Source of the DNA: Algoriphagus litoralis
GTDB taxonomy: Bacteria > Bacteroidota > Bacteroidia > Cytophagales > Cyclobacteriaceae
Direction of reading: 5' to 3'
Length of the DNA: 64,000 nt
NCBI RefSeq assembly: GCF_003259255.1
Contig: NZ_QGOL01000002.1
Span: forward strand, 248,001 to 312,000
The translations under genes and the position numbers were made by a program. The notes below the pieces were generated by a model. The model had not been told where the DNA came from and ran no database searches. It saw only the letters and a list, made by a program, of their open reading frames with translations. Of the stretch, positions 35,335-44,455 are shown piece after piece. The first letter of the stretch is position 1. Each line of letters starts with the position of its first letter.

Positions 35335-36423
35335 TTACCACTTTCTCAGCGATAGTGTTGCTGCCTCTACCAATCGCATCTGATCAGGATGATAGTTATT
35401 GTTCAGCACGATAATCGTCTTGTTCTCCTCAATAAATCGCACAATGATCGTCTGATAACCCGGATTGTCCCCGGTGTGCATGACCATTTTTCCAAAGGGA
35501 CTTTTTGGCTCCACTTCCCAGCCAAACCCATAATAGCTCCTTGTTCCATCATTTAGTTTTGCAGGGGAAAAAGCCTTGTCTAGGGTTTCTTTTTTGATAA
35601 GCTTCTGGGTGTAGAGTGCCTGATCCCATTTCAGCAAATCCGCTGCAGTGCTGCTCACCCGTCCTGGACCTTTTCGATTACCTAGCCACACCGTGTAGTC
35701 CGAAGAGTGGAATTTATTCGCGTTCACGTAGTTTCCCAGACTGTCTTTCAGGTGGCCTGCGGCAAAGTTGGGAACTGCAGCCTTTTCTTCCAAAGTCCGA
35801 ATTCCTGTGTCTTTCATTCCGAGTGGCTTAAAAATCCACTCTTCAGCCAATGCTACAAAGTCTTTTCCACTTACTTTTTCTGCAATACTTGCCAGCAGAA
35901 CATAGCCGGTATTGCTGTACTCGTATTTTTCTCCGGGCTCAAAAACCATCGGCGGAGCATAGCGATTGAGGTATTCGAGGATGTCGGGATTGCCCGCGAC
36001 TTTACTTTTGTCCCAATGGGCATCCATGATGGCTTGGTAATCAGGCAGGCCGCTGGTATGTGTCAGCAATTGCCGGATGGTGATTCCTTTGTAGGGAATA
36101 TTCAGATACTTTTCCACATGATCATCGAAAGAGAGCATCTTTTTTTCCTGACATATCATGACAATCATAGCGGTAAACTGCTTGGAAATGGAGGCCATTT
36201 CAAATACATCAGTTGTTTGCAAGGGTATTTTGCTTTCAAAAGAGCGATAGCCGATCGCTTTTTCGAGCAGCACTTGTCCCTCCTGGGCTACCAGAATGAC
36301 TCCCGAAAATCCATTGCTCTCTGCCTGAAGGACTGCGGATTCGAGTATTTTTTGCTGGGCAAAAGTGGAGTGGGTCCAAATCAGACCTGTAAGAAGAAGC
36401 AGGAAAAATGAGAAACGTTTCAT
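35335..36423 (-). CDS. Class C beta-lactamase-related serine hydrolase
   Basis: 362 residues with a Sec signal peptide (FFLLLLTGLIWTHSTFAQ). The S-x-x-K active site is in MASISKQFTAMI (residues ~77-80), with the YSNTGY tyrosine motif (Y-x-N) in the middle and an HTGDNPGY segment in the place of the KTG-type box. This family (AmpC/DD-peptidase/esterase EstB) covers peptidases, esterases and beta-lactamases, so the substrate is open. It is predicted periplasmic. Convergent with the NadR-like kinase gene 31 bases away. Confidence 0.87.
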   Translation of the reverse strand: MKRFSFFLLLLTGLIWTHSTFAQQKILESAVLQAESNGFSGVILVAQEGQVLLEKAIGYRSFESKIPLQTTDVFEMASISKQFTAMIVMICQEKKMLSFDDHVEKYLNIPYKGITIRQLLTHTSGLPDYQAIMDAHWDKSKVAGNPDILEYLNRYAPPMVFEPGEKYEYSNTGYVLLASIAEKVSGKDFVALAEEWIFKPLGMKDTGIRTLEEKAAVPNFAAGHLKDSLGNYVNANKFHSSDYTVWLGNRKGPGRVSSTAADLLKWDQALYTQKLIKKETLDKAFSPAKLNDGTRSYYGFGWEVEPKSPFGKMVMHTGDNPGYQTIIVRFIEENKTIIVLNNNYHPDQMRLVEAATLSLRKW

Positions 36424-36578
36424 AGGCCAGATCTGAATTTGAATTCAAAATTTACAAAATCTTGGAGTACAAGTTATTTCGATTCGTTTGGATTGAAGCG
36501 TTTTACCTGGATTCTTTCCAATATTTCGCTTAAAATCCTGTTATTTAGATCACTCGGTCTAAGCCAAAAACGAATGCT

Positions 36579-37634
36579 ATGCCTAGCTATCTGATCTTTT
36601 TGTTTTCATTTTTTGCGGACTTTACGGCTCCGAAGATTAATTCCGATGCGTTTTTTGAAATTCAGGACACTGATACTACTCGTTACCAAAATCCGGTTTT
36701 TGAGCCGGTTTTGGCTGATCCTACACTCATCAGGCACGGCGAATTTTTTTATGCTTATGGTACCGAGGACAATTGGGGTGAGGAAGGGGGCTATCATTTG
36801 GTCCCGGTGATCCGATCAAAAGACCTGATAAAATGGGACTTGGTGGGTGATGGGTTTGACAAAAAGCCAAATTGGAAACAAAAAGGCGGAATATGGGCAC
36901 CGGATGTGACAGAGGTAGAGGGCAAATTCGTGATGTACTATTCCTTTTCGACCTGGGGAGATCCCAATCCCGGAATAGGAGTTGCAATCTCAGATACTCC
37001 CGAAGGCCCTTTCGAGGACTTGGGGGCTGTTTTTGATTCGGAAGAAATTGGTGTAAAAAATTCGATTGACCCGTTCTATTGGGAAGAAGACAACAAGAAA
37101 TTTCTAATATGGGGAAGCTTTCATGGGCTTTTTCTCATTGAATTAGATGAAACTGGAAGAAAACCCAGAGGTACCAAAACTCAAATTGCTGGCAATCATT
37201 TGGAAGCTCCCTATATCCATTTTAGGGAGGGATATTATTACCTTTTTGGCTCTGCGGGCACTTGTTGTGAAGGAGAAAAAAGCACCTATCGAATTCTGGT
37301 AGGCAGGTCTAAATCGCTGCTTGGACCGTATTTCGATGCAAAAGGGAATGACCTGATGGATGGCAAATCCGGGGAATTGCTCCTAAGGGGAAATACCGGA
37401 GAAACGGGAATTGCTGGACCCGGTCATAATGCTGAATTAATCACCGATTCAGCTGGTCAGGATTGGATTCTTTACCATGGCATGCAACTGGAAAAACCCA
37501 AATTAGCAAACGGAACCAATCGAAGAGCCCTTTTTTTGGATCCCTTGATCTGGGAAAACGGTTGGCCACTGGTGAAACGCCAATTGCCCGGAATTAAACC
37601 TCAAGCCAGGCCTCAATTCGACTCAATCGATTAA
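36579..37634 (+). CDS. Exported family 43 glycoside hydrolase
   Basis: 351 residues with a short N-terminal hydrophobic segment (LIFLFSFFADFTAP), which looks like a signal peptide with a non-standard cleavage region. The five-bladed beta-propeller motifs of GH43 are present: VLADPTLIRHGEFFYAYGT (catalytic base Asp), IWAPDVTEVEGKFVMYYS, IDPFYWEEDNKKFLIWGS (pKa-modulating Asp), HLEAPYIHFREGYYYLFGS (acid Glu), and GPGHNAEL with the His of the active site. GH43 enzymes cleave arabinose- or xylose-containing glycans. It is followed by a second GH43 gene 43 bases away. Confidence 0.88.
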   Translation: MPSYLIFLFSFFADFTAPKINSDAFFEIQDTDTTRYQNPVFEPVLADPTLIRHGEFFYAYGTEDNWGEEGGYHLVPVIRSKDLIKWDLVGDGFDKKPNWKQKGGIWAPDVTEVEGKFVMYYSFSTWGDPNPGIGVAISDTPEGPFEDLGAVFDSEEIGVKNSIDPFYWEEDNKKFLIWGSFHGLFLIELDETGRKPRGTKTQIAGNHLEAPYIHFREGYYYLFGSAGTCCEGEKSTYRILVGRSKSLLGPYFDAKGNDLMDGKSGELLLRGNTGETGIAGPGHNAELITDSAGQDWILYHGMQLEKPKLANGTNRRALFLDPLIWENGWPLVKRQLPGIKPQARPQFDSID

Positions 37635-37677
37635 ATGAAAGGTTTGGAATACCCTGTAAAATTCAGGATTATTGATC

Positions 37678-39216
37678 ATGACTTTAAAAATAACCCGTCT
37701 TGCCTTCGGCACATTCCTGCTGTTCCTGGCTTTTTCACAGGCTTTTTCTCAACAAATCGTAATTCAAAACCCTGTCCTCCCAGGGGATCGACCTGACCCT
37801 ACTTTGGTCAAGGTGGGTGAGTACTATTATGCCTCGGCGACTTCCAATGAATGGGCACCTCTATTTCCGATTTTCAGATCAAAAGATATGATTGATTGGG
37901 AAGTGGTAAATTATGTTTTTCCCAAAGGAGCCCCTGTCTGGGCTAAAAACAACTTTTGGGCACCCGAACTTTCTTATGATAAAAAGCAGGGAAAGATTTA
38001 CGCGTATTACACCGCCCGAGATAAAACAAGCAACCGACTCAGCGTCGCAGTGGCCAGCGCAGATTCTCCCCTTGGGGAATTTCGGGATCATGGCCCCTTG
38101 GTCGCACAGGAATTGGGATCGATAGATGCGTTTGAGACTCGGGACGAGGCAGGGCGACTTTTTTTGCTGTGGAAAGAAGATGGTAACAGCCAAGGACAAA
38201 AGACACCGATCTGGGCTCAGCAAATTAATGAGGAGCGTACAAAACTCATTGGAGAGCGGACTGCACTTTTTGAAAATGATCAGGAATGGGAGGGAAATCT
38301 CGTGGAAGGAGTTGCAATTTTCAGGAAAAACGGATATTTCTATGCCACCTATTCCGCAAGAGGCTGCTGCGAGATTGACTGTGATTATGTCACCGGTGTG
38401 GCCAGGAGCCGATCTTTGATGGGCCCCTGGGAAAAATATGACGCCAACCCGATTCAGAAAGACAATGCGAGCTGGAAATGTCCCGGTCATGGGACGGTCG
38501 TTGAGAATGAAGGGGAGTTTTACATGCTCTATCATGCATACAATACCGGGGGTAGTGTCTATGTCGGTAGACAAGGCGTCCTTGAAAAGATCCATTGGAC
38601 AGCGGACAACTGGCCGGTTTTATCAGATGAAGCTAGTTATGAGAAAGAAAGGGAGGATTTGGATTTCATGGATGATTTTACACAGGGACTCGATCCGATC
38701 TGGCAATGGCGAGTGACCCAACAGATCCACTACACGACTGATGAAGCGGGTTTGCACCTTCAAGCCACTGAGGAAAATGAGGCTTTGGGGACTCTACTCG
38801 TCCAAGGCACCAAATCATTGGATTATAGCTATGAAGCGATTATTCATCCCGACGTGGAGGTGGAAGCAGGATTGGCTTTAATCGGTGGTGCGAATAATGG
38901 ATTTGGAGCACCTCCAGCAGGGATGGGAATTTCGGTTAAAGGCAACACATTGACTCTCTGGGAAAGCATCAACCGTGAAAGAAAGGAATTGGCTTCCGTT
39001 AAAATTCCCGATGGTTCAATCAAACTTGTCCTTCAAATCAAAGACGGCCATCGCCTACAGGCCAAAGCTACTCTTAATGGAGAATTGAAAGATATTGGTA
39101 CCGAACAAGAGGTAGGTCATCTCGTGCCTTGGGGCATGGGCTTTCGGTTAGGCTTGGTGGCAAAAGGACCTAGTCATACTTCGGGACATTTTAAGTCCGT
39201 AAGGATTACTTACTAG
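37678..39216 (+). CDS. Exported family 43 glycoside hydrolase with C-terminal beta-sandwich
   Basis: 512 residues from the ATG at 37678 (a TTG two codons upstream is rejected). Signal peptide (FGTFLLFLAFSQAFSQ). The GH43 propeller covers ~25-320: DRPDPTLVKVGEYYYAS (base Asp), NNFWAPELSYDKKQGKIYAYYT, SIDAFETRDEAGRLFLLW, EWEGNLVEGVAIFRKNGYFYATYS (acid Glu). The remaining ~190 residues (from FMDDFTQGLDPIWQWR) form a DUF1349-like or GH43 C2-type sandwich. This two-domain arrangement is typical of beta-xylosidases/arabinofuranosidases. The pair lacks susC/susD genes, so it is not a standard PUL. Confidence 0.88.
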   Translation: MTLKITRLAFGTFLLFLAFSQAFSQQIVIQNPVLPGDRPDPTLVKVGEYYYASATSNEWAPLFPIFRSKDMIDWEVVNYVFPKGAPVWAKNNFWAPELSYDKKQGKIYAYYTARDKTSNRLSVAVASADSPLGEFRDHGPLVAQELGSIDAFETRDEAGRLFLLWKEDGNSQGQKTPIWAQQINEERTKLIGERTALFENDQEWEGNLVEGVAIFRKNGYFYATYSARGCCEIDCDYVTGVARSRSLMGPWEKYDANPIQKDNASWKCPGHGTVVENEGEFYMLYHAYNTGGSVYVGRQGVLEKIHWTADNWPVLSDEASYEKEREDLDFMDDFTQGLDPIWQWRVTQQIHYTTDEAGLHLQATEENEALGTLLVQGTKSLDYSYEAIIHPDVEVEAGLALIGGANNGFGAPPAGMGISVKGNTLTLWESINRERKELASVKIPDGSIKLVLQIKDGHRLQAKATLNGELKDIGTEQEVGHLVPWGMGFRLGLVAKGPSHTSGHFKSVRITY

Positions 39217-39295
39217 CCAAAAATTTCTCTTTGACCATTTCTAATTTTTCTAAGAAAATTGAGTTATCCACAGGTCGAGGGCTATGGATAACTCT

Positions 39296-41365
39296 TTATT
39301 TTGCCAAAGAATATTTGCTGATGAATTGGAATGTTGCATCAAAAGCCTTGACCCAATTGCGGTGCAAAAGGAAGGAATGAACCTCATCTGGGAAGATCAG
39401 CTGCTCTACATGAACCCCTTGTTTTCTAAGGACTTCGGCTAATTCTACACTTTCAGAGAAAAGCACATTTCGGTCATCATCTCCATGGATTAGCAGCACT
39501 GGGTCTTGCCAGTTTTTCACAAAATTCATTGGGGAGGACTTGAAAGCCAGTGCTGCCATTTCGGGAAATTTTTCTGGTTTGTACCAAGAGGCGAAGACTG
39601 GAATGTCATTGTTCCAGTTGTGCACTCCATGAATATCCACGCCGGCATTGAATTTTTCCGGAGCTTGTGAAAGTGCGTGTGCCGTCAAGAATCCTCCGTA
39701 ACTTCCACCCCAAGGCGATATTTTTGAGTTATCCACATCGGGTCTAGCAGCTAAATAATCAGCAGCTGCCATCACATCCTGCACCTCACTTGCTCCTCCT
39801 GCTCCATAATTTTTTTCTTCTCGGAAATCCATTCCATATCCGATTCCACTCCGGTAATTCAGGATGAAAGCAATGTAACCCTGCGAGGCAAAATACTGCT
39901 GTGCGGCATACGTATGACTATAATACATCCCATAATTGAAGCCTAAAAGCATCTGCCTTCTACTCCCACCATGCAGGAAAATGACCGCAGGATATTTCTT
40001 GTTCGAATAATAATTCGCAGGAAGAAAGAGTTGTCCATAGCTTTCGAAACCATCTTTAGCTTTCAAAGTAATCGGTTCTGGCTTGGATAGGTTTTTAGGA
40101 AAGTTGGTAGGGAAAAGATCCGAAGCAAGCATTTTCGTCTGACCGTAGGTTTGGACCATTGGCCAGCCTGGCCGATCCCAATTGGACTGAAACCAAGCCA
40201 AGCCATTTTCTATTCGAACAGGCGCCCAATTGATAGTTTGTGGATCGGAAAGCAGTTCCAATTCAAATGTGGATAAGTCCAGCCGTGACACTTGACGACG
40301 ATCGATATTCCCGATGTTATGGGTGATCAAAAGTTCATTTTTGGTAAACGAAGATTGAACCCATTCTACCTGCCCATCGCCCGGCGTCAAATGGGTGACT
40401 TCCTTTGTTTTTGGATTGATACTATACAATTGCATCCAATTGTTTTTTTCCCATGGAAAAACCAAAGAACCAGAAGGTGTCCACCAAAGTCGTTCACTTA
40501 CTGCGGGTAAATCGTCCACCATCACGGATCCTCGACCTGGATCCGCTTTCCATACTTCTTCAGCTTTCATCGTGGCGATATCCAAAACACGAATACTCCA
40601 AGGATTGGCCTCAGTGATGGATGTAAATGGAAGCAGATTCAGAATATTTGGAATCCGGAGATAGGCGAGTTTTTTTCCGTCAGGACTCCAAGAGGGATAA
40701 GAATCAAAATCTAGGCTTGCTTCAGGAAAAGTCAACTGTTTTTTCTCGAAATCCCACAATCCAACAAAAGAATGATCCGACCGGCCTGACATAAAAGCCA
40801 GGTATTTTCCGTCAGGAGAAAAAGAAATCATGGATGCACTCCCGCGAGCTTTGAAGAGTTGCTCAACCGAATCGGTGGTGTCTGAAGTTGATTTCAAATA
40901 AACCGAACTTCCCAATACATATGCGATATCTTGACCATCTGGACTGAAAACAGGTGAAGTTCCAGGTGCAAACCAGCTTGATTTTCCTGTCTGCAAATCA
41001 AGCTTGAAAATCTTCTTGTCTGTGTTTTCCTGTAATTGGGCGGGGTTTGCAGGTTCGCCATTTGGATTACGTCCATTTCCTCTGACGTAAAGCAATGTTG
41101 TCCCATCCGGAGAAAATACCAATGGCCCCAAATCCACCCCGAGGTCACCTGAATAATCTGTCAGTTTTTTGGCTGAATAATCCGGCGCTTTTGCATAAAA
41201 AATATTTCGTTCACCTTGATTATTGAACACCCATGCGATCGCTGTTCCGTCAGGTGATGCAGTCATCGAGGTGGGAAATGGGGCCGAAAGATAGTCTGCA
41301 ATGCCTTGACCTTGGAGATCAAAAACAAGCAGAATCAGAAAAACTGAAATTAGGATCTTTTTCAT
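39296..41365 (-). CDS. Prolyl oligopeptidase family (S9) exported peptidase
   Basis: 689 residues from the ATG at 41365 (an upstream TTG is rejected). Signal peptide (ILISVFLILLVFDLQGQG). N-terminal TolB-like beta-propeller with repeated FSPDG blades (SPDGTAIAWV, SPDGTTLLYV, SPDGQDIAYV, SPDGKYLAFM, SPDGKKLAYL). C-terminal alpha/beta-hydrolase: GGSYGGFLTAHAL contains the nucleophile Ser, IHGDDDRNVL the Asp, and DEVHSF the His. This is the S9C/DPP-like family of periplasmic dipeptidyl or acylaminoacyl peptidases. It is divergent from the phosphodiesterase gene at 41424. Confidence 0.92.
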   Translation of the reverse strand: MKKILISVFLILLVFDLQGQGIADYLSAPFPTSMTASPDGTAIAWVFNNQGERNIFYAKAPDYSAKKLTDYSGDLGVDLGPLVFSPDGTTLLYVRGNGRNPNGEPANPAQLQENTDKKIFKLDLQTGKSSWFAPGTSPVFSPDGQDIAYVLGSSVYLKSTSDTTDSVEQLFKARGSASMISFSPDGKYLAFMSGRSDHSFVGLWDFEKKQLTFPEASLDFDSYPSWSPDGKKLAYLRIPNILNLLPFTSITEANPWSIRVLDIATMKAEEVWKADPGRGSVMVDDLPAVSERLWWTPSGSLVFPWEKNNWMQLYSINPKTKEVTHLTPGDGQVEWVQSSFTKNELLITHNIGNIDRRQVSRLDLSTFELELLSDPQTINWAPVRIENGLAWFQSNWDRPGWPMVQTYGQTKMLASDLFPTNFPKNLSKPEPITLKAKDGFESYGQLFLPANYYSNKKYPAVIFLHGGSRRQMLLGFNYGMYYSHTYAAQQYFASQGYIAFILNYRSGIGYGMDFREEKNYGAGGASEVQDVMAAADYLAARPDVDNSKISPWGGSYGGFLTAHALSQAPEKFNAGVDIHGVHNWNNDIPVFASWYKPEKFPEMAALAFKSSPMNFVKNWQDPVLLIHGDDDRNVLFSESVELAEVLRKQGVHVEQLIFPDEVHSFLLHRNWVKAFDATFQFISKYSLAK

Positions 41366-41423
41366 TGGGAAGGGGTTTGGTAAAAGGTACAAATTCCCTT
41401 TAATTTCTAAAAAAGTAATTGCA

Positions 41424-42665
41424 ATGGTTAAGACTCTTGGGTTTCCTCTTTGCCTGCTCGGTTTTGTTTACCTAATAGGGTTTTCTGCATTGGCACAGGA
41501 GAAAAAAGTGGTTTTTATCATCTTAGATGGTATTCCAGCGTCTGAATTGGAGCGAGTGGATACGCCCAATCTGGACCAAATAGCTGAGACGGGAGGATAT
41601 GCTCGGGCCTATACCGGAGGGAAGGCAGGGGACTATTCTGAGACGCCTACCATCTCAGCGGTGGGATATAACTCGCTTTTGACCGGGACTTGGGCCAATA
41701 AACACAATGTATGGGGAAATGGAATTGAAGCTCCGAATTACAATTACTGGACGATATTCAGATTTTTGAAAGAGGCGAGACCTGATGCTCAAACAGCGAT
41801 TTTTTCCACATGGCAAGACAATCGAACCAAGCTTTTGGGAGAAAATCTTCCGCAAACTGGCTATTTGAAATTGGACAAATCCTTGGATGGGATGGAAATT
41901 GATACCCTAACTTATCCACATGATGAAGGCCACCTGTATATCCGAGCTATAGACGAAAAAGTAGCTCGGGAAGCCGCCAACTACCTTGAAACTTCGGGTC
42001 CTGATCTCACTTGGGTGTATTTGCAGTATACCGACGATATGGGTCACAAGTTTGGTAAAAGTCCGGAGATGGATGAGGCGATCCGTCTTGTCGATGCTCA
42101 AGTCGGAAGCATCTGGGAATCGATTCGGCGAAGAAAAGTGGAATTCGGTGAGGATTGGCTCATCTGGGTGACCACAGATCATGGTCGAAAAGATCCGGAA
42201 GGCAAAGATCATGGAGGTCAATCAATTTCAGAGCGTGAAACCTGGATGGTTACCAATGCGCAAAACCTGAATGATCGCTTTCTCTTGGGAAATGCCTCCA
42301 TGGTGGATATTCTGCCTACATTTCTTCGGTTTTATAATTTAGTTGTCTCTGAAAAAAGGGAGTATGAACTGGACGGGATTCCGCTGATCGGAGAAATTTC
42401 CATTGCCGATGCTGAATTGATTGGTAAACCGAAAAAGCAAAAGCTTATCTGGAAGCCTTTGGATAAGTCTGAGAAAGTCAGCATTTATTGGAGTCCTACT
42501 GATAATTTCTCTGCCGGAGGATTTGATGAGTATATTCTTTTAGCAAATGTGGAAAACTCGGGTTCATTTGACCTGCCTAAATCAATTTCCAAAAAGAAGT
42601 TTTTTAAACTATTGATCCAAGGTGAGTGGAATGAAGTGAATGTGTGGAAGGGAGGGAAAAAATAA
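41424..42665 (+). CDS. Exported alkaline-phosphatase-superfamily hydrolase (nucleotide pyrophosphatase/phosphodiesterase type)
   Basis: 413 residues with a signal peptide (LCLLGFVYLIGFSALAQ). Metal motifs: VVFIILDGIPASELER (first Asp), YNSLLTGTWANKHNVWGNGI with a Thr/Ser region at the nucleophile position, YTDDMGHKFG (Asp, His) and TTDHGRKDPEGKDHGG (Asp-His pair). These fit the ENPP/phosphodiesterase branch. The C-terminal ~80 residues form an added beta-rich domain. It is a distant relative of EboF at 50687 but is exported and not part of that cluster. It ends in a hairpin terminator. Confidence 0.85.
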   Translation: MVKTLGFPLCLLGFVYLIGFSALAQEKKVVFIILDGIPASELERVDTPNLDQIAETGGYARAYTGGKAGDYSETPTISAVGYNSLLTGTWANKHNVWGNGIEAPNYNYWTIFRFLKEARPDAQTAIFSTWQDNRTKLLGENLPQTGYLKLDKSLDGMEIDTLTYPHDEGHLYIRAIDEKVAREAANYLETSGPDLTWVYLQYTDDMGHKFGKSPEMDEAIRLVDAQVGSIWESIRRRKVEFGEDWLIWVTTDHGRKDPEGKDHGGQSISERETWMVTNAQNLNDRFLLGNASMVDILPTFLRFYNLVVSEKREYELDGIPLIGEISIADAELIGKPKKQKLIWKPLDKSEKVSIYWSPTDNFSAGGFDEYILLANVENSGSFDLPKSISKKKFFKLLIQGEWNEVNVWKGGKK

Positions 42666-42690
42666 AAAGTCCCGCCGCAGCAGGACTTTT
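42665..42690. terminator. Bidirectional terminator between the phosphodiesterase and M28 genes
   Basis: Stem aaaagtcc / ggactttt with the loop cgccgcagca, T-rich on both sides. It serves the 41424 gene (stop overlapping) and the convergent M28 peptidase gene. Confidence 0.75.
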
Positions 42691-42710
42691 TAAGTTAGTT
42701 TCTGTAGGAA

Positions 42711-44255
42711 TTAATCCATACCACCTTTACGATTTGGAGATCTTGGCGTTGGCCATTCGGTAGGTTCTCCTGTTCTGAAGTTGAGCGGAATGCGCTTTTC
42801 ACGGGAAACTTGCTCAGGCTCTTCTGAGGCCATGTAAACCAGAATCGCTGCCAAAATCGCGTTACTTTTTACGTCATCGAACACTACTTTGTCATAGGTG
42901 TCGACATTGGTATGCCAAGTCTGTGTGCCATAATCCCAGCTTAACGAACTTAAGTTAAACGCAGGCACGCCAGCTGCTACAAAAGAAGCATAGTCTGATC
43001 CTCCGCCACCGGGATTGCCCGGAAAGCTGGTTTCGATATCTGATGTAATTTCCCTTGGTACTTTGTTCATCCAGCGACCAAGATATTCGTAGCTATCTAC
43101 AAAACCTTGACCCGATAGATTTGCCACTCGGCCTGTTCCATTGTCCTGGTTGAAAAGTACTTGGATTTTGCCCATCATCTCAGGATGATCTTCGACAAAT
43201 GCTCTGGATCCGTTGAGGCCTTGCTCTTCTGATCCCCAATGACCGACTAAAATGGTACGCTTGGGATTTGGATAGACTTTCTTAAGGATCCGCATTACTT
43301 CCATCATTAAAATAGTTCCTGTTCCGTTGTCAGTGGCACCGGTTCCACCATCCCACGAGTCAAAGTGAGCCGAAAGCATCACGTATTCCTCAGGTTTTTC
43401 TGTTCCTTTGATTTCAGCGATGGTATTGAATGTTGGCTGTACCCCAGTCTCTTTGGATTGGGCATTGAGGTGGATTTGAGGCTTTTTGCCGCTTTCAGCC
43501 AAACGGAAAAGCATGCCATAATCTTCCAAGGAAAGATCTACAGTGGGTACGGTCTTCGTCGAGGCAGAGAAGATTTTATTTGCTCCAAAAGCTCTGGACC
43601 AGTACGAGGTGATGATGCCCAAAGCTCCTGCTTCTTCTAAAGCCAGCGGTAGAGCTTGACGATTTTTGCCTGTTTTTCTCAGGCGCTCCTGCCATGCAAT
43701 ATCAGCGGCGGAGCGTTCCTCTTTCATCTTTTCAAAAGATTCCTTAGTGGCCCATTTTTCCCAGTTGTAATCGGGTCTACCGGTAATCTGAGGAGCGGAG
43801 ATCATTACATACTTTCCTTTTACTGAGGGAAGCCATTTTTGAAATGCGACTGAATCTGCAAAATCAGGCAAAACGACGACTTCGCCCTGCGCTCCACCCT
43901 TTGGAGAAGCTGGACTCCAGGCAAGCTGCATTCCTGAAAGAGATCTGGTCCAAGGAGCCACCATATCGATATGGGTGATTCCACGCTCCCAACCTCTCCA
44001 TTCGCCCCATTTTTCATTTCGTGCAGGGATACCCCAAGCTTCATATTGGCTTACTGCCCAGTCGTGAGCTTTTTGCATCTGAGGAGAACCTACAAGTCTC
44101 GGTCCCACACCGTCCAAAAGCTCATGGGCTAAGACTTCCAATTGGGAGTTTTCATTCGCTTCTTTGATGATGGCATCGATGACTTGGTTTTGCGCTCCTG
44201 CTTTGACTGAGATCAAAAGCAAAAGGGCCAAGCCTAAGTGATAAATTTTTTTCAT
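42711..44255 (-). CDS. M28 family zinc aminopeptidase/carboxypeptidase (exported)
   Basis: 514 residues with a signal peptide (LGLALLLLISVKAGAQ). M28 metal ligands: LSAHFDSWDGGTGATDNGTG (His, Asp, Asp), HWGSEEQGLNGSRA (Glu-Glu), FNQDNGTG (Asp) and TWHTNVDTYDKV (His). An inserted PA-like domain lies at ~120-250. The layout is close to carboxypeptidase Q-like enzymes, which are periplasmic or secreted. The C-terminal tail is Arg/Pro-rich. It is encoded upstream of a repetitive palindromic element at 44290-44385. Confidence 0.9.
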   Translation of the reverse strand: MKKIYHLGLALLLLISVKAGAQNQVIDAIIKEANENSQLEVLAHELLDGVGPRLVGSPQMQKAHDWAVSQYEAWGIPARNEKWGEWRGWERGITHIDMVAPWTRSLSGMQLAWSPASPKGGAQGEVVVLPDFADSVAFQKWLPSVKGKYVMISAPQITGRPDYNWEKWATKESFEKMKEERSAADIAWQERLRKTGKNRQALPLALEEAGALGIITSYWSRAFGANKIFSASTKTVPTVDLSLEDYGMLFRLAESGKKPQIHLNAQSKETGVQPTFNTIAEIKGTEKPEEYVMLSAHFDSWDGGTGATDNGTGTILMMEVMRILKKVYPNPKRTILVGHWGSEEQGLNGSRAFVEDHPEMMGKIQVLFNQDNGTGRVANLSGQGFVDSYEYLGRWMNKVPREITSDIETSFPGNPGGGGSDYASFVAAGVPAFNLSSLSWDYGTQTWHTNVDTYDKVVFDDVKSNAILAAILVYMASEEPEQVSREKRIPLNFRTGEPTEWPTPRSPNRKGGMD

Positions 44256-44289
44256 GTGTTTTTAGTTTGCTTTTTAATGGTCAAATAAC

Positions 44290-44385
44290 CTGTCTCGTCC
44301 GCCGCGGCGGATCGGGAGAATCTCGCATTTCGAATAATTACCTCGATGTGACGTTCTTCGTCATGCTCGATTTCATAGGATTTAG
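44290..44385. repeat. Dispersed palindromic intergenic element
   Basis: Contains the palindrome tccgccgcggcgga at 44298-44311, flanked by ctcg / cgggag, and a second hairpin tgacg-ttctt-cgtca (44349-44363). It is GC-rich against its surroundings and lies in the 200-base gap between the M28 and acetyltransferase genes. Its core 17-mer recurs, with two changes, inside the broken tRNA-Gly. Confidence 0.6.
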
Positions 44386-44455
44386 TTTAGGAGATAAAAA
44401 TAAATGAGTGGGCATTATTTCGGCTAACCGCTGGTGGATAATTGACTATTCTTTA

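Noticed and set aside
35707-36411. Plus-strand open frame of 234 codons antisense to the class C serine hydrolase
   Set aside because: Antisense shadow of a gene with intact SxxK and YxN motifs and a signal peptide.
37879-38595. Minus-strand open frame of 238 codons inside the second GH43 gene
   Set aside because: Antisense to conserved GH43 motifs; nothing recognisable in the translation.
41424-42665. Second EboF
   Set aside because: It has the alkaline-phosphatase fold but carries a signal peptide and an extra C-terminal domain, and it is not linked to the ebo genes.
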